Part shown: positions 17,311 to 28,492 of the stretch, one piece after another
Position numbering within the stretch: the stretch's first letter is position 1
Layout of the letters: every line of letters starts with the position of its first letter
NCBI GenBank assembly: GCA_965653565.1
Contig: CBFHAI010000016.1
Coordinates: forward strand, 15,902-79,901
Source of the DNA: JALCLA01 sp965653565
GTDB lineage: Bacteria > Pseudomonadota > Gammaproteobacteria > Xanthomonadales > Xanthomonadaceae
Direction: 5' to 3'
Length of the DNA: 64,000 bases
Position numbers and translations under genes: made by a program
The notes under the pieces: generated by a model
What the model was told of the DNA's origin: nothing
Database searches by the model: none
The model's input: the letters and a program-made list of their open reading frames with translations, nothing else

Positions 17311-17865
17311 ATGTCCTACAGCCGCAGCAGCGAGCCGGTGAAATTCGAACGCGATTGCGATGTCGTCCTGGTGCCGCAGGGCGACAAGGTGACCTTGCCC
17401 GCGGGCAGCGTCGGCTACATCACGCAGGCCCTGGGCGGCAGTTTCACGGTGTTCGTCGAGGGCAATCTGTTCCGCCTGGCGGGCAACGATGCCGACGCCA
17501 TCGGCAAGGAACCGCCCGAGCCGCTCGAACTGCCCGAAGGCGCCACCGACGATGTCATCGAGGCGATGGCCTGGCGCCAGCTTCGTACCTGCTTCGATCC
17601 GGAAATCCCGATCAACGTGGTCGATCTGGGCCTGATCTACCAGTGCGACGTGCAGCGCGCCGACGACGGCTCGCGCCGGCTCGAAGTGCGCATGACGTTG
17701 ACCGCGCCCGGCTGCGGCATGGGCGAGGTGCTGGTGGAAGACGTGCGCAGCAAACTCGAATTGATTCCGACCGTCAGCGAAGCCGATGTCGAACTGGTGT
17801 TCGATCCGCCGTGGAACCAGAGCATGATGTCGGAAGCCGCCCGCCTCGAAACGGGCATGCTGTAG
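17311..17865 (+). CDS. sufT: Fe-S cluster assembly protein SufT
   Basis: The 184-aa cytoplasmic protein has a unique N-terminal extension with VPQGDKVTLPAGSVGYITQALGGSF, the mark of the SufT subgroup. A MIP18/DUF59 domain follows, with the CFDPEIPINVVDLGLIY motif and the reactive cysteine in TLTAPGCGMGEVL. SufT helps mature iron-sulfur proteins under high demand. It stands apart from a suf operon here. The length fits the family. Confidence 0.92.
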   Translation: MSYSRSSEPVKFERDCDVVLVPQGDKVTLPAGSVGYITQALGGSFTVFVEGNLFRLAGNDADAIGKEPPEPLELPEGATDDVIEAMAWRQLRTCFDPEIPINVVDLGLIYQCDVQRADDGSRRLEVRMTLTAPGCGMGEVLVEDVRSKLELIPTVSEADVELVFDPPWNQSMMSEAARLETGML

Positions 17866-17904
17866 GCGCTCGCAACATCGCAGAAAACAACGCGGGGGAT
17901 GCTC

Positions 17905-18306
17905 ATGCGCAACTGGTTACACGTGATCCTCGGCGTGCTGTTCGCCGCCGCGCTGGCGTTCGATTTCTACGCCTGGGGCGGGCTGTCGCGCAGCGTCGTG
18001 CTCGGCAAGGTCGCCACCGAGGCGGCGACGCGCGAGTTGTCGCTCGCCAGCGTCTATCTGCCGGCGGGCAGCGTGCTGGTCGACATCAGCGGCCTGGGTC
18101 GCACCGCCGCCATTTACGCCGACGCACAGTTCGCGCCGGTGCAGGCGCGCGTACTGGCGAATCCGGCGGCGGCGATGGAAACCTTCGCGCGCGACATGCC
18201 GTTCGCGCTGAAGGCGCCGTATTACGGCGCGCCGATCCTGCTGGTGCTGTTCGTGCTCGCCTACTGGCGGCGCCCGCGCGTGGTGCGCACGATGGGGCGT
18301 CGCTGA
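17905..18306 (+). CDS. Hypothetical membrane-anchored protein
   Basis: The 133-aa protein has an N-terminal hydrophobic helix (HVILGVLFAAALAFDFYAWGG), a periplasmic middle part of about 75 residues, and a C-terminal helix (APILLVLFVLAYW) followed by a basic RRPRVVRTMGRR tail. No domain is recognised. Two ATGs compete; 17905 is preferred because GGGGG (17894-17898) stands 6 bases away, while the ATG at 17899 directly abuts it. It ends 9 bases before the convergent hydroxylase gene. Confidence 0.6.
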   Translation: MRNWLHVILGVLFAAALAFDFYAWGGLSRSVVLGKVATEAATRELSLASVYLPAGSVLVDISGLGRTAAIYADAQFAPVQARVLANPAAAMETFARDMPFALKAPYYGAPILLVLFVLAYWRRPRVVRTMGRR

Positions 18307-18315
18307 GGCGGAGCG

Positions 18316-18987
18316 TCAGGCGTCGGCCCACATCCGCAGCAGCGCGCCGCTGCTGCGGCTGAGCGCGGCGAATTCTTCGCTGTCGCCGTCGCGCTCGAAC
18401 AGCGCGCGCCGTGCGCGATCCAGATCGAACAGCACTTCGCGCTGCGCGGCGTCGCGCACCTGGCTCTGGATCCAGCCGACCGCCGCCAGCCGTTCGCCGC
18501 GCGTCACGCTTTCGACGCGATGCGACGCGCCGGCCGGATAGACCACGATCGCGCCCGCCGGCAATTTCACCGGCAGATCGCCGCCGTGGCCTTCGATCAC
18601 CAGCTCGCCGCCGTCGTAATTTTCCGGCGCGCTGAGGAACAGCGTGAACGCGACATCGGTGCGCAGCGGCGGCTCGCCCATCAGCGCATCGTCGACGTGC
18701 CGGCCGTAGCGCATGCCGGCGCCGTAGACGTTCAACAGCGGCAAGGTCGCGCGTCGCGGACGCGCATAAAGCCGGAGCATCGGGTGCGCGAGCACGTGCC
18801 GCTGCAGGTCCGCCTGCAAGGCTTTCACCGCCGCATCGTCGGTGTCGTACTGCAGATTCCGTTTCACACCGCGCGCCGCCCAGCCCGCTGTGCGCGCGCC
18901 TTCCACGCGCGGCAGCGAAGCCAGCCGTTCGAGTGTCGCGGCGAGCATGGGAGCATCGAGCAGATCGGCGATACAGAGCGGTTGCAT
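18316..18987 (-). CDS. PKHD-type Fe(II)/2-oxoglutarate hydroxylase (PiuC/YbiX family)
   Basis: The 223-aa protein has the double-stranded beta-helix iron site: His97 and Asp99 in GRHVDDALM and His156 in AGASHRVESVTRGER, with Arg166 likely binding 2-oxoglutarate. The N-terminus (ADLLDAPMLAATLERL) and length (about 225 aa) fit PiuC/YbiX, usually found beside TonB siderophore receptors and iron-repressed. The ATG at 18987 was chosen because the family starts there; the open frame upstream runs into the divergent control region. It is divergent from imelysin across a Fur-like site. Confidence 0.92.
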   Translation of the reverse strand: MQPLCIADLLDAPMLAATLERLASLPRVEGARTAGWAARGVKRNLQYDTDDAAVKALQADLQRHVLAHPMLRLYARPRRATLPLLNVYGAGMRYGRHVDDALMGEPPLRTDVAFTLFLSAPENYDGGELVIEGHGGDLPVKLPAGAIVVYPAGASHRVESVTRGERLAAVGWIQSQVRDAAQREVLFDLDRARRALFERDGDSEEFAALSRSSGALLRMWADA

Positions 18988-18994
18988 GGCTCCC

Positions 18995-19013
18995 AAACGA
19001 GAATGGTTTGCAA
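18995..19013. promoter_or_regulatory. Candidate Fur box between the hydroxylase and imelysin genes
   Basis: The 19 bases AAACGAGAATGGTTTGCAA contain GAGAATGGTTTGCA, close to the gammaproteobacterial Fur pattern TGAGAATnATTnnCA. The site lies 8 bases upstream of the hydroxylase ATG and 56 bases upstream of the imelysin ATG, so binding could repress both directions. The match is not perfect. Confidence 0.45.
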
Positions 19014-19068
19014 CTAGGGCGGTCGAGTCAGGATAATAAGGCCATTCCGCCCGCGGACTCGTCCTCAA

Positions 19069-20363
19069 ATGTCGCTGCAACTGAAACTCTGGACCCGCGC
19101 CGGCGCCTGCGCGCTACTGGGCGCGGGCCCCGTCGCTGCGCACAACCTTCCGGCCACCGCTGCGGCCGCACCGCTGCTGGGCGCGATGCCGTGGCAGATC
19201 GAAGGCGAGGGCGGCGAAGGCGGCGGCGAGGCGGGTGGCAGCACGCCGTCGCAATACCGGTTGATGCTCGACGAGGCCAGCGATCCGCAGTACGACGGCG
19301 CCGCCATCGCATCGGCCTATGTCGATCTGGTGCACGCCGGCTACGCGCAATCGCACCGTGCGGCGCAGTCGCTGTCGCAGGCGGTCGATCAATTGCTCGC
19401 GACACCGGACGATGCCGCGCTGAAAAAAGCGCGCGACGCCTGGACCGCCGCGCGCCGCCCCTATCTCACCACCGAAAGTTTCCGCTTCTACGACGGCCCG
19501 ATCGACGGCCCGCAAACCGCGACGCGCCCCGCCGGCCCCGAAAGCCGCATCAATGCCTGGCCGCTCAACGAAGCGGTGATCGACTATGTCGAAGGCGACG
19601 CGAAATCCGGCCTGGTCGCCGCACTCGACGTGCCGCTCACGCGCGAAACCATCCTGGCGCGCGATCAGGTCAGCGACGAAGCCGACGTCACCACCGGCTG
19701 GCATGCGATCGAGTTCCTGCTGTGGGGACAGGATCGCGCCGTCGACGGCCCCGGCGCGCGCCCGGCCAGCGATTACGCCGCCGGCACGCCGGTCAACGAT
19801 CGCCGCCGCACCTATCTGCGCCTGCTCACCGACCTGCTGATCGACGACCTCGCCATGCTCGAAGCGCAATGGCAGCGCGACAACGCCGGCAGCTACGCGC
19901 AGGAATTTCTCGCGCTCGAATCGCACGAGGCCATCGGCCGCATGCTCACCGGCGCGGCCCTGCTCGCCGGCCACGAGTTGGCGTCGGAACGTCTCGCCGT
20001 CGGCCTGGATTCGGGCGCGCAGGAAGACGAGCAGTCGTGTTTCAGCGACACCACGTGGCAGGACTTCGCGTGGGGCCTGGCCGGCATCAAGCGCATCTAC
20101 TACGGCATCGGCAATGCGGCGTCGCCGGCGAGCGCGATCAAAACCCTGCAGCCGAAACTCGCGATCGAAATGGAACGCCGCTTCGCCGAAGCGGAGCGCC
20201 GCGTCGCGGCGCTGCACGATCCCTTCGACCGCATCCTCATCGCGCCGCCCGACAGCGAACTGCGCCAGAACGCCGAAGCCACGGTCGCCGCGTTCCAGCA
20301 ATTGGCTGCCGGATTGCGCGATGTCGGCCGCGCGCTCGGCGTCCTGGTGATCGTGCCCGGCGC

Positions 20364-20367
<4 letters not shown>
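19069..20367 (+). CDS. Imelysin-family (IrpA-like) iron-regulated protein
   Basis: The 432-aa protein has an N-terminal signal region (about residues 1-25) with an acidic Gly-Glu stretch after it. The imelysin domain follows, with two four-helix bundles. The family GxHxxE motif appears as GWHAIEFLLWGQD, and the N-terminal YVDLVHAGYAQS helix is typical. Imelysins are periplasmic or outer-membrane proteins of iron-regulated operons with a probable metal-binding role; earlier peptidase claims are doubtful. The stop overlaps the next ATG by 4 bases (ATGA at 20364-20367). Confidence 0.9.
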
Positions 20368-21740
<1,373 letters not shown>

Positions 21741-21814
21741 ACAGAGTTAGTCTCGCCCGCGCCGTGACCGCTTCGGCAGAGGATTAGTGAGTAAATTCTC
21801 GGCTCCTGTCGGCG

Positions 21815-22948
21815 TTAGTTCGAATACAGGTCTCCCGCCGTTTCAAAACCGGAGTTCCAAATAAGAGGAAAGTCGTCGAAATTGAATGCCGAAGCGCCAG
21901 CGCCCCAGCATCGTACTAGCCCTGGTTTATTGAATTCGCTGTGGGTTGTGGCACACGTCATGCTGTATCCCGCTTCAATTGCAGTGGCAGAGTAAGGGAA
22001 CGACTGTGATGCGATGGGGAAAAAACTGTCGGAGAAGCTTCCGTCTGCTTCCTCAAGCACATCATTTCCCCAGCAGTACACTGTCCCGTATTGAATAGCG
22101 CAAACATGAAACGCTCCCGCAGAGATTCCAGATACACCAGAAGATAGTGCCGGAACTGCAATCGGCGTGGTTGAAGAGGCTGGCGCAGCAACACCGAGTT
22201 GCCCGCGGGAATTGTCTCCCCAGCAATGTACGGCTCCATTCGCAAGTGCGCACGAATGCATCAACCCTGACGCAATCGCACTTACATTCGCGCTCAGATT
22301 TGCGACGCTCGCCGCGCCTGCTCTGTCAAGCTCGTCTCCCGTACCAAGCTCGCCGGAGCCATTTGTTCCCCAGCAGTAAGCCTGTGCATCTGCAACCGCA
22401 CACCCATGCTCGTGGTATATGCCATTCACCACTCCGCCCGGGCTAAGGGATATTGCACTTACCAGTATGGGGTCTGAAGGGGCCAAGCCTTCGATAGCAA
22501 CAGGTTCGGGGTTCGGGAGTTGTTGTGTGGCTTTCCAGCATTCGATTCCCCCGTTCTTAACGACACAAGCCGCCGCACCAACTTCGACATCTGTCACTCC
22601 GCTGTCGAACGAGTAGGCGGTCAACGGCGTAATCATATGTGTGTCGTAGTAATTCGTGGCCGGAACGTTTGTACCCCAACAAAGTACTTGCCCATCCTTG
22701 AGCGCGCAAGAGGTCGCCTGGCCGGCTGAATAGTCTTCCAAGCCAACCATGTCCATCACGGCGATCGGAGTGACGAAAGCGCTACTTATTGGACCCGCGC
22801 CGACTTGGTTCTTGGGGTTGTTGCCCCAGCAAAAAAGTTTTTCGGGAAATACACCGGTACAACCATGCTCGCTGCCTACGCTGATCGCCGGGACATTGGA
22901 AGCCGCGAAGGATGTATCCGAACCAGCTACAAATGCCAGCAAACATCC

Positions 22949-22972
<24 letters not shown>
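21815..22972 (-). CDS. Secreted RCC1-repeat seven-bladed beta-propeller protein, copy 1
   Basis: The 385-aa protein has a Sec signal peptide (MKSASIAAGCLLAFVAG..., cleavage probably after SFA near residue 23). Seven C-x(n)-C-W motifs, such as SCALKDGQVLCWG and VCAIQYGTVYCWG, give one Cys pair per blade and a likely seven-bladed, disulfide-stapled RCC1/BLIP-II-type propeller. The C-terminus ends in IWNSGFETAGDLYSN. The ATG at 22972 was chosen because AAGGAGGA stands 8 bases upstream; a longer frame would cover that site. It is the most divergent of the four copies. Ligand unknown. Confidence 0.88.
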
Positions 22973-23319
<347 letters not shown>

Positions 23320-23425
23320 CCCATTGTTCGACATTGGTGCGGACTTCACCCATCCGACGCTATTGACCTGAATTACAGCGGTTGCAAGCGCACCTCAACG
23401 CCCGCGCTCGCTTGTCGGCAAAGAG

Positions 23426-24550
23426 TCAGTTGGAATAGGAGCCGCCCGGCGTTTCGAAGCCAGAGCTCCACACATTAGGAAAAGCGATGAAGTTAAACGA
23501 TTGAACGTCGGCGCCCCAGCACGCGACAACGCCCGGCTTTTTGAATTCTGCATGGTTTGTGGCGCACGTCACGCTGAAACCCGCGTCGATTGCGGTTGCA
23601 GCGTAAGGAAAGATGGCGGCCGGCGTGGGTGAGAACCTATTTTGAGTCGTGCCGTCGCCGATCTGTTGTGAGCCATTGGCTCCCCAGCAGTACACAGTTC
23701 CATATTGAATCGCGCACGTATGAAAAGCGCCCGCCGCGATGGCCGAGACGCCGTCAGACAAAACGTCGACAGCGACGGCTGCGGTTGTTGTAGGCGGCGC
23801 CGTGATGCCAAGTTGACCATACTTGTTGTCGCCCCAACATTTCACGCCGCCATTGACGACTGCGCAAGAGTGCACCAGACCCGACGCTATCGCGGTCACA
23901 CCCGATCCCAAATTCACGACCTCGACAGCGGCGGTCTTGTCGAGGTTGTCCCCGCTGCCAAGTTCGCCCGCGGCATTGGTGCCCCAACAGTAGCCTTTGC
24001 CGCCCGCTACAGCGCATGCGTGATGGCGACTTACGCCATCGACATAATAATCTAGCCCCAGCGAAAGCTGGGTCACGGTCTGTGGCAAACCGTTCACTGC
24101 CGACGGAACTGGATCAGGGTTTTCCATGCTGGTTTCCCAGCATTCGACGCCACCATTTCGAACGACACAAGACTCTACGTTCACCTCCACGTCGGTTACG
24201 CCGCTGCCGGGAGGATACGCAGCGATCGGCGTGACCCCACTTTGGAATTGATAGGATTCGCCAGGCAGGTTGTCGCCCCAGCAGAAGACTTGGCCGTCCT
24301 TCAGCGCGCACGATGTCGACTGTCCAGCGGAGTAGTCGCTGAGCCCAAACATCTCAAGCACTGGCGTAGGTGCAACGAATCCGAGGCCTACCGGTCCTGC
24401 GCCAACTTGGTTGAACTGGTTGATCCCCCAGCAAAGAAGTTTCTCCGGAAAAATGCTGGTGCACCCATGCTCGAAGCCGACGCTGATCGGCACGATATCC
24501 GTTGCGGCGCCGGATAAAGCTGAGCCGGATACAAGTGCCAGCAAATATCC

Positions 24551-24574
<24 letters not shown>
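23426..24574 (-). CDS. Secreted RCC1-repeat seven-bladed beta-propeller protein, copy 2
   Basis: The 382-aa paralogue of copy 1 begins with MKSASIAAGYLLALVSGSALS. Its seven blade motifs run GCTSIFPEKLLCWG, SCALKDGQVFCWG, SCVVRNGGVECWE, ACAVAGGKGYCWG, SCAVVNGGVKCWG, TCAIQYGTVYCWG and TCATNHAEFKKPGVVACWG. The tail is VWSSGFETPGGSYSN. AAGGAGGA lies 8 bases before the ATG. The second half is very close to copy 3, the region around residues 130-190 is more variable. It is probably a secreted binding protein; function unknown. Confidence 0.88.
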
Positions 24575-24921
<347 letters not shown>

Positions 24922-25030
24922 CTGATTTGCCGAGCATGCGGATCGACAGCGCGCACTTGAATCGCAGCGCGCTCGTCTATCGCAGTAGGCAAATATCAAG
25001 CGGCACGAGCGATACCTGGCCTGCGAAGCG

Positions 25031-26155
25031 TCAGTTCGAGTAAGTGCCGCCCGGCGTTTCGAATCCCGAACTCCACACATTCGGAAATGCGTTGAAGTTG
25101 AACTCCGGGCCGCCGGCGCCCCAGCACGCAACCACACCGGGCGTTTTGAAGGGGTCGTGCGTGGTGGCGCACGTAGTGCTGTATCCCGCATCGATTGCGG
25201 TGGCGGCGTAGGGAAAAATGACGGCTGGCGTGGGCGAGAATCTATGTTGAAACGTGCCGTCGCCGATCTGTTGCGCGCTGTTGGCTCCCCAGCAGTACAC
25301 GGTTCCATACTGGACGGCGCAAGTATGGAAAGCCCCCGCCGTGAGCGCGGAAACGCCGTCCGACAATGCGCCGACGTTGACGGCCGACGTTGACGTAGCA
25401 GGTGCAGCTACGCCAAGTTGACCGTACTGATTGTCGCCCCAGCATTTGACGCCGCCGTTGACGATCGCGCATGAGTGCATCAGCCCGGACGCAATCGCTG
25501 TTACACCTGCGCCCAGATTCACGACTTCTACTGCAGCTGTCTTGTCGAGGTTGTCGCCGCTGCCAAGTTCGCCCGCCGCGTTGGTCCCCCAGCAATAGCC
25601 TTTCTCGCCGGCAACGGCGCAAGCATGCTGGCGAAGCAGTCCGCTTATGTACGCGGCAGGCCCCAATGAAAGCGTTGTTACGGCTGGCGGCAGCCCGATC
25701 ACCTCGACCGGTGCGGCATCGGGATCTTCCGGACTGACACTCCAGCACTCGACGAGAGCATTACGGATAACGCAAGCCTCTGCGCCTACCTCGATATCGG
25801 TAACGCCGCTGCCGGGTGGATAGGCGCTTACCGGCGTAACCCCGTGCGCGACCGCGAAGTGCTGGTCCGGCACATTCGTTCCCCAACAAAAAACCTGGTC
25901 GTCCTTCAGGGCACACGAAGTTCCTTGCCCCGCGGAGAAATCAGTAAGTCCCGCCATTTCAATGACCGGTTTTGGCGAGACAAAATCGCTTCCCACCGGC
26001 CCGGCGCCCACTTGATTCCAAGGGTTGTTCCCCCAGCAAAAGAGTTTTTCCGGGAAAACGCTGGTGCACCCATGTTCGCTACCCATGCTGATCGGCTTCA
26101 TAATAGGGGGCGCGCCCGAAGAAGCTGAGCCGGCTACAAGTGCCAGCAAACATCC

Positions 26156-26179
<24 letters not shown>
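25031..26179 (-). CDS. Secreted RCC1-repeat seven-bladed beta-propeller protein, copy 3
   Basis: The 382-aa protein has signal peptide MKSASIAAGCLLALVAGSASS and the same seven Cys-pair blades (for example ACAVAGEKGYCWG, SCAIVNGGVKCWG, TCAVQYGTVYCWG). The tail is VWSSGFETPGGTYSN. Blades 4-7 are close to copy 2; the third blade (ACVIRNALVECWS) and the linker after it are the least conserved. AAGGAGGA lies before the ATG, inside the conserved hairpin. The ligand and role are unknown. Confidence 0.88.
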
Positions 26180-26523
<344 letters not shown>

Positions 26524-26668
26524 GTGCGTGCCGTGTCGGCCTGAATCGGGACTCCGCGCAGCGTCAAATCGGTCGACAAAAGCGACAGCGATGACGGTCG
26601 TCCGATGCACAGAGCAAACCTAGCAGAAACCTTTGCTTGCGATCCGTGGAGCAATTCGACCTAGGTTG

Positions 26669-27817
26669 TTAGTTCGCGTACCGGCCACCTGCGGCTTCGA
26701 ACCCAGAGCTCCAGATGTGTGGGAAAGCTTCAAAAATCTGTTCTGGCAAAGGTCCACCCCAGCACCGAATTCGCCCCGGTTTGATGAAGTCGCTGTGATT
26801 TGTTGCGCATGTCGAACTGTTGCCTGCGTCAATGGCGGTCGCAGAAAAGGGAACTGTCATTGCAGGAGTGGGTGAGAACCTGTTTTGAGTGGTCCCGTCC
26901 CCAAGCTGTTGGGAAAGGTTGAGACCCCAGCAGTAGACCGAACCATACTGAATGGCACAGGTGTGATGAGCCCCCGCAGTGATTGCGGAAACGCCATCCG
27001 TCAATACACTTACGGCTACTGCCGAGGTTGATGAAACAGGTGCAGCTACCCCAAGTTGACCGAATTGGTTGTCGCCCCAGCATTTCACGCCGCCATTGAC
27101 GATCGCGCATGAGTGCATTAGCCCCGCTGCGATGTCCGTTACGCCGACCCCTAAATTCACCACTTCGACAGCAGAGGCCGTGTCGACGTTGTTACCGCTG
27201 CCAAGTTCGCCAGCCGCGTTGGTGCCCCAACAGAAACCTTTGCTATTGGAAACGGCGCATGCATGTTGACGGAGTAAATTGCTCACATACGCTGCCGGAC
27301 CTACTGAAATAGAAGCCGCGGCTGATGTCAAGCCGACCACTTTGTGCGGGAGGGGATTATAGTTTTCTTGGTCGACACTCCAGCATTCCACATCGCCGTC
27401 CCGGACGACACAAACCTCGGCACCCACTTCAACGTCGGTGACTCCGCTGCCGGGTGGATATGCAGCAATCGGTGTTACTCCATGGGCATCAGAGTAGTGA
27501 TCGGCTGGCACGTCTAAGCCCCAACAAAACACTTGATCATCCCTCAACGCGCACGATGTCGACTGCCCGGCTGAGTAATCTTGGAGCCCGACCATTTCGA
27601 CAATTGGCTTGGGGGCGACGAATCCGCTGCCGACCGGGCCGGCACCAACTTGGTTGAAATAGTTGGTGCCCCAGCAAAAGAGCTTCTCCGGGAAAACGCT
27701 GGTGCACCCATGTCCGCTACCCATGCTGATCGGCTTCATAACAGGCGGCGCGCCGGAAGAAGCTGAGCCGGATACAAGTGCCAGCAAATATCCCGCTGCG
27801 ATTGATGCGCTCTTCAT
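26669..27817 (-). CDS. Secreted RCC1-repeat seven-bladed beta-propeller protein, copy 4
   Basis: The 382-aa protein has signal peptide MKSASIAAGYLLALVSGSASS and blades GCTSVFPEKLFCWG, SCALRDDQVFCWG, VCVVRDGDVECWS, ACAVSNSKGFCWG, SCAIVNGGVKCWG, TCAIQYGSVYCWG and TCATNHSDFIKPGRIRCWG. The tail is IWSSGFEAAGGRYAN. The frame stays open for 227 codons upstream, but the SD and signal peptide fix the start at 27817. It is the outermost copy; its upstream flank lacks a DUF1111 fragment. Confidence 0.87.
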   Translation of the reverse strand: MKSASIAAGYLLALVSGSASSGAPPVMKPISMGSGHGCTSVFPEKLFCWGTNYFNQVGAGPVGSGFVAPKPIVEMVGLQDYSAGQSTSCALRDDQVFCWGLDVPADHYSDAHGVTPIAAYPPGSGVTDVEVGAEVCVVRDGDVECWSVDQENYNPLPHKVVGLTSAAASISVGPAAYVSNLLRQHACAVSNSKGFCWGTNAAGELGSGNNVDTASAVEVVNLGVGVTDIAAGLMHSCAIVNGGVKCWGDNQFGQLGVAAPVSSTSAVAVSVLTDGVSAITAGAHHTCAIQYGSVYCWGLNLSQQLGDGTTQNRFSPTPAMTVPFSATAIDAGNSSTCATNHSDFIKPGRIRCWGGPLPEQIFEAFPHIWSSGFEAAGGRYAN

Positions 27818-27899
27818 CGAAGTGTTCCTCCTTGGATTGGTCCAAAGGAGTACGCATCGGTGCGCATAGGCAGACAAGAAAGGGATTGATCGCTTCGAT
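27794..27899. repeat. Truncated constant block D of the RCC1 array
   Basis: The first 106 bases match blocks A-C with a few changes (GCATAGG, CAAGAAAGG, GATCGCTTCGAT). The match stops exactly where the DUF1111 fragment would begin. This marks the right edge of the array. Confidence 0.75.
27828..27850 (-). promoter_or_regulatory. Hairpin sequestering the RCC1 copy 4 ribosome-binding site
   Basis: The sequence is identical to the hairpins before copies 1-3, showing it is maintained at the array edge too. Confidence 0.6.
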
Positions 27900-28492
27900 C
27901 TGAGCTCCGAGGTCCTTCTCGGGTGACAAGAAGTCGGGGGGCCGGAGCGATGTCGTGGCATCGAACTCGCGAGGGAGTGTCTGATTACGCGTGCAGACCC
28001 CGGCGTAACCAATTCCGCGCTACCCCCTCCAATCGGGAGTGATGAAGTCATGCCGCGCGCGAAAAACTTTCCGACGCACGTCGCCGTACTGACGCAGCGC
28101 GGTAACAAGTTTTCACGATTGGATACCGCACCGCAGAGCCGTTTCGGGCGAAAACCGGTCGGCGCGCCGTGCTGCACCGCACCAATAGTTTCAGCGGAAA
28201 CAATGACTTGCGTCTCACTTTTCGCTTGACCGCCCCATGGCCGCTCTATAACGTCCGGCACTGTTTTTGCCTTCGGGACGGGGCAGGAACTCCACGTTGA
28301 TCCCGCTCGATCTGCCCGGCTTGCCCGGGTGGAGACAGTGGCGGTCTGTCGCCGACGCCGGGGGGTGTCGATGACGGCAGGGGACCGGGCGCCGCGGGAC
28401 GGTGGCGCCGAGACGGGTGGACGAAAGGAGGCGTGGCTACCGCGAATACGCGGAGCCGACCGTCGATCACTTTCCACTTGGGGTATCAGACA
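27900..28492. other. 593-base non-coding region before the subtilase gene
   Basis: No gene is supported. The left part is of mixed composition. The right part (28320-28432) is very G-rich and contains GGCGCC-GCGGGACGGT-GGCGCC (28388-28409) and smaller stems, so the subtilase mRNA may have a structured 5' leader. AAAGGAGG at 28424-28431 is a strong SD-like string, but the nearest start (GTG 28433) is only one base away. No known riboswitch consensus was recognised. Confidence 0.5.

Noticed and set aside
28320..28432. Mini-ykkC-like (guanidine) or c-di-GMP riboswitch before the subtilase
   Set aside because: ACGG-type strings occur in G-rich stems, but the two-hairpin consensus and the usual target genes are absent, and the GEMM consensus is not met.
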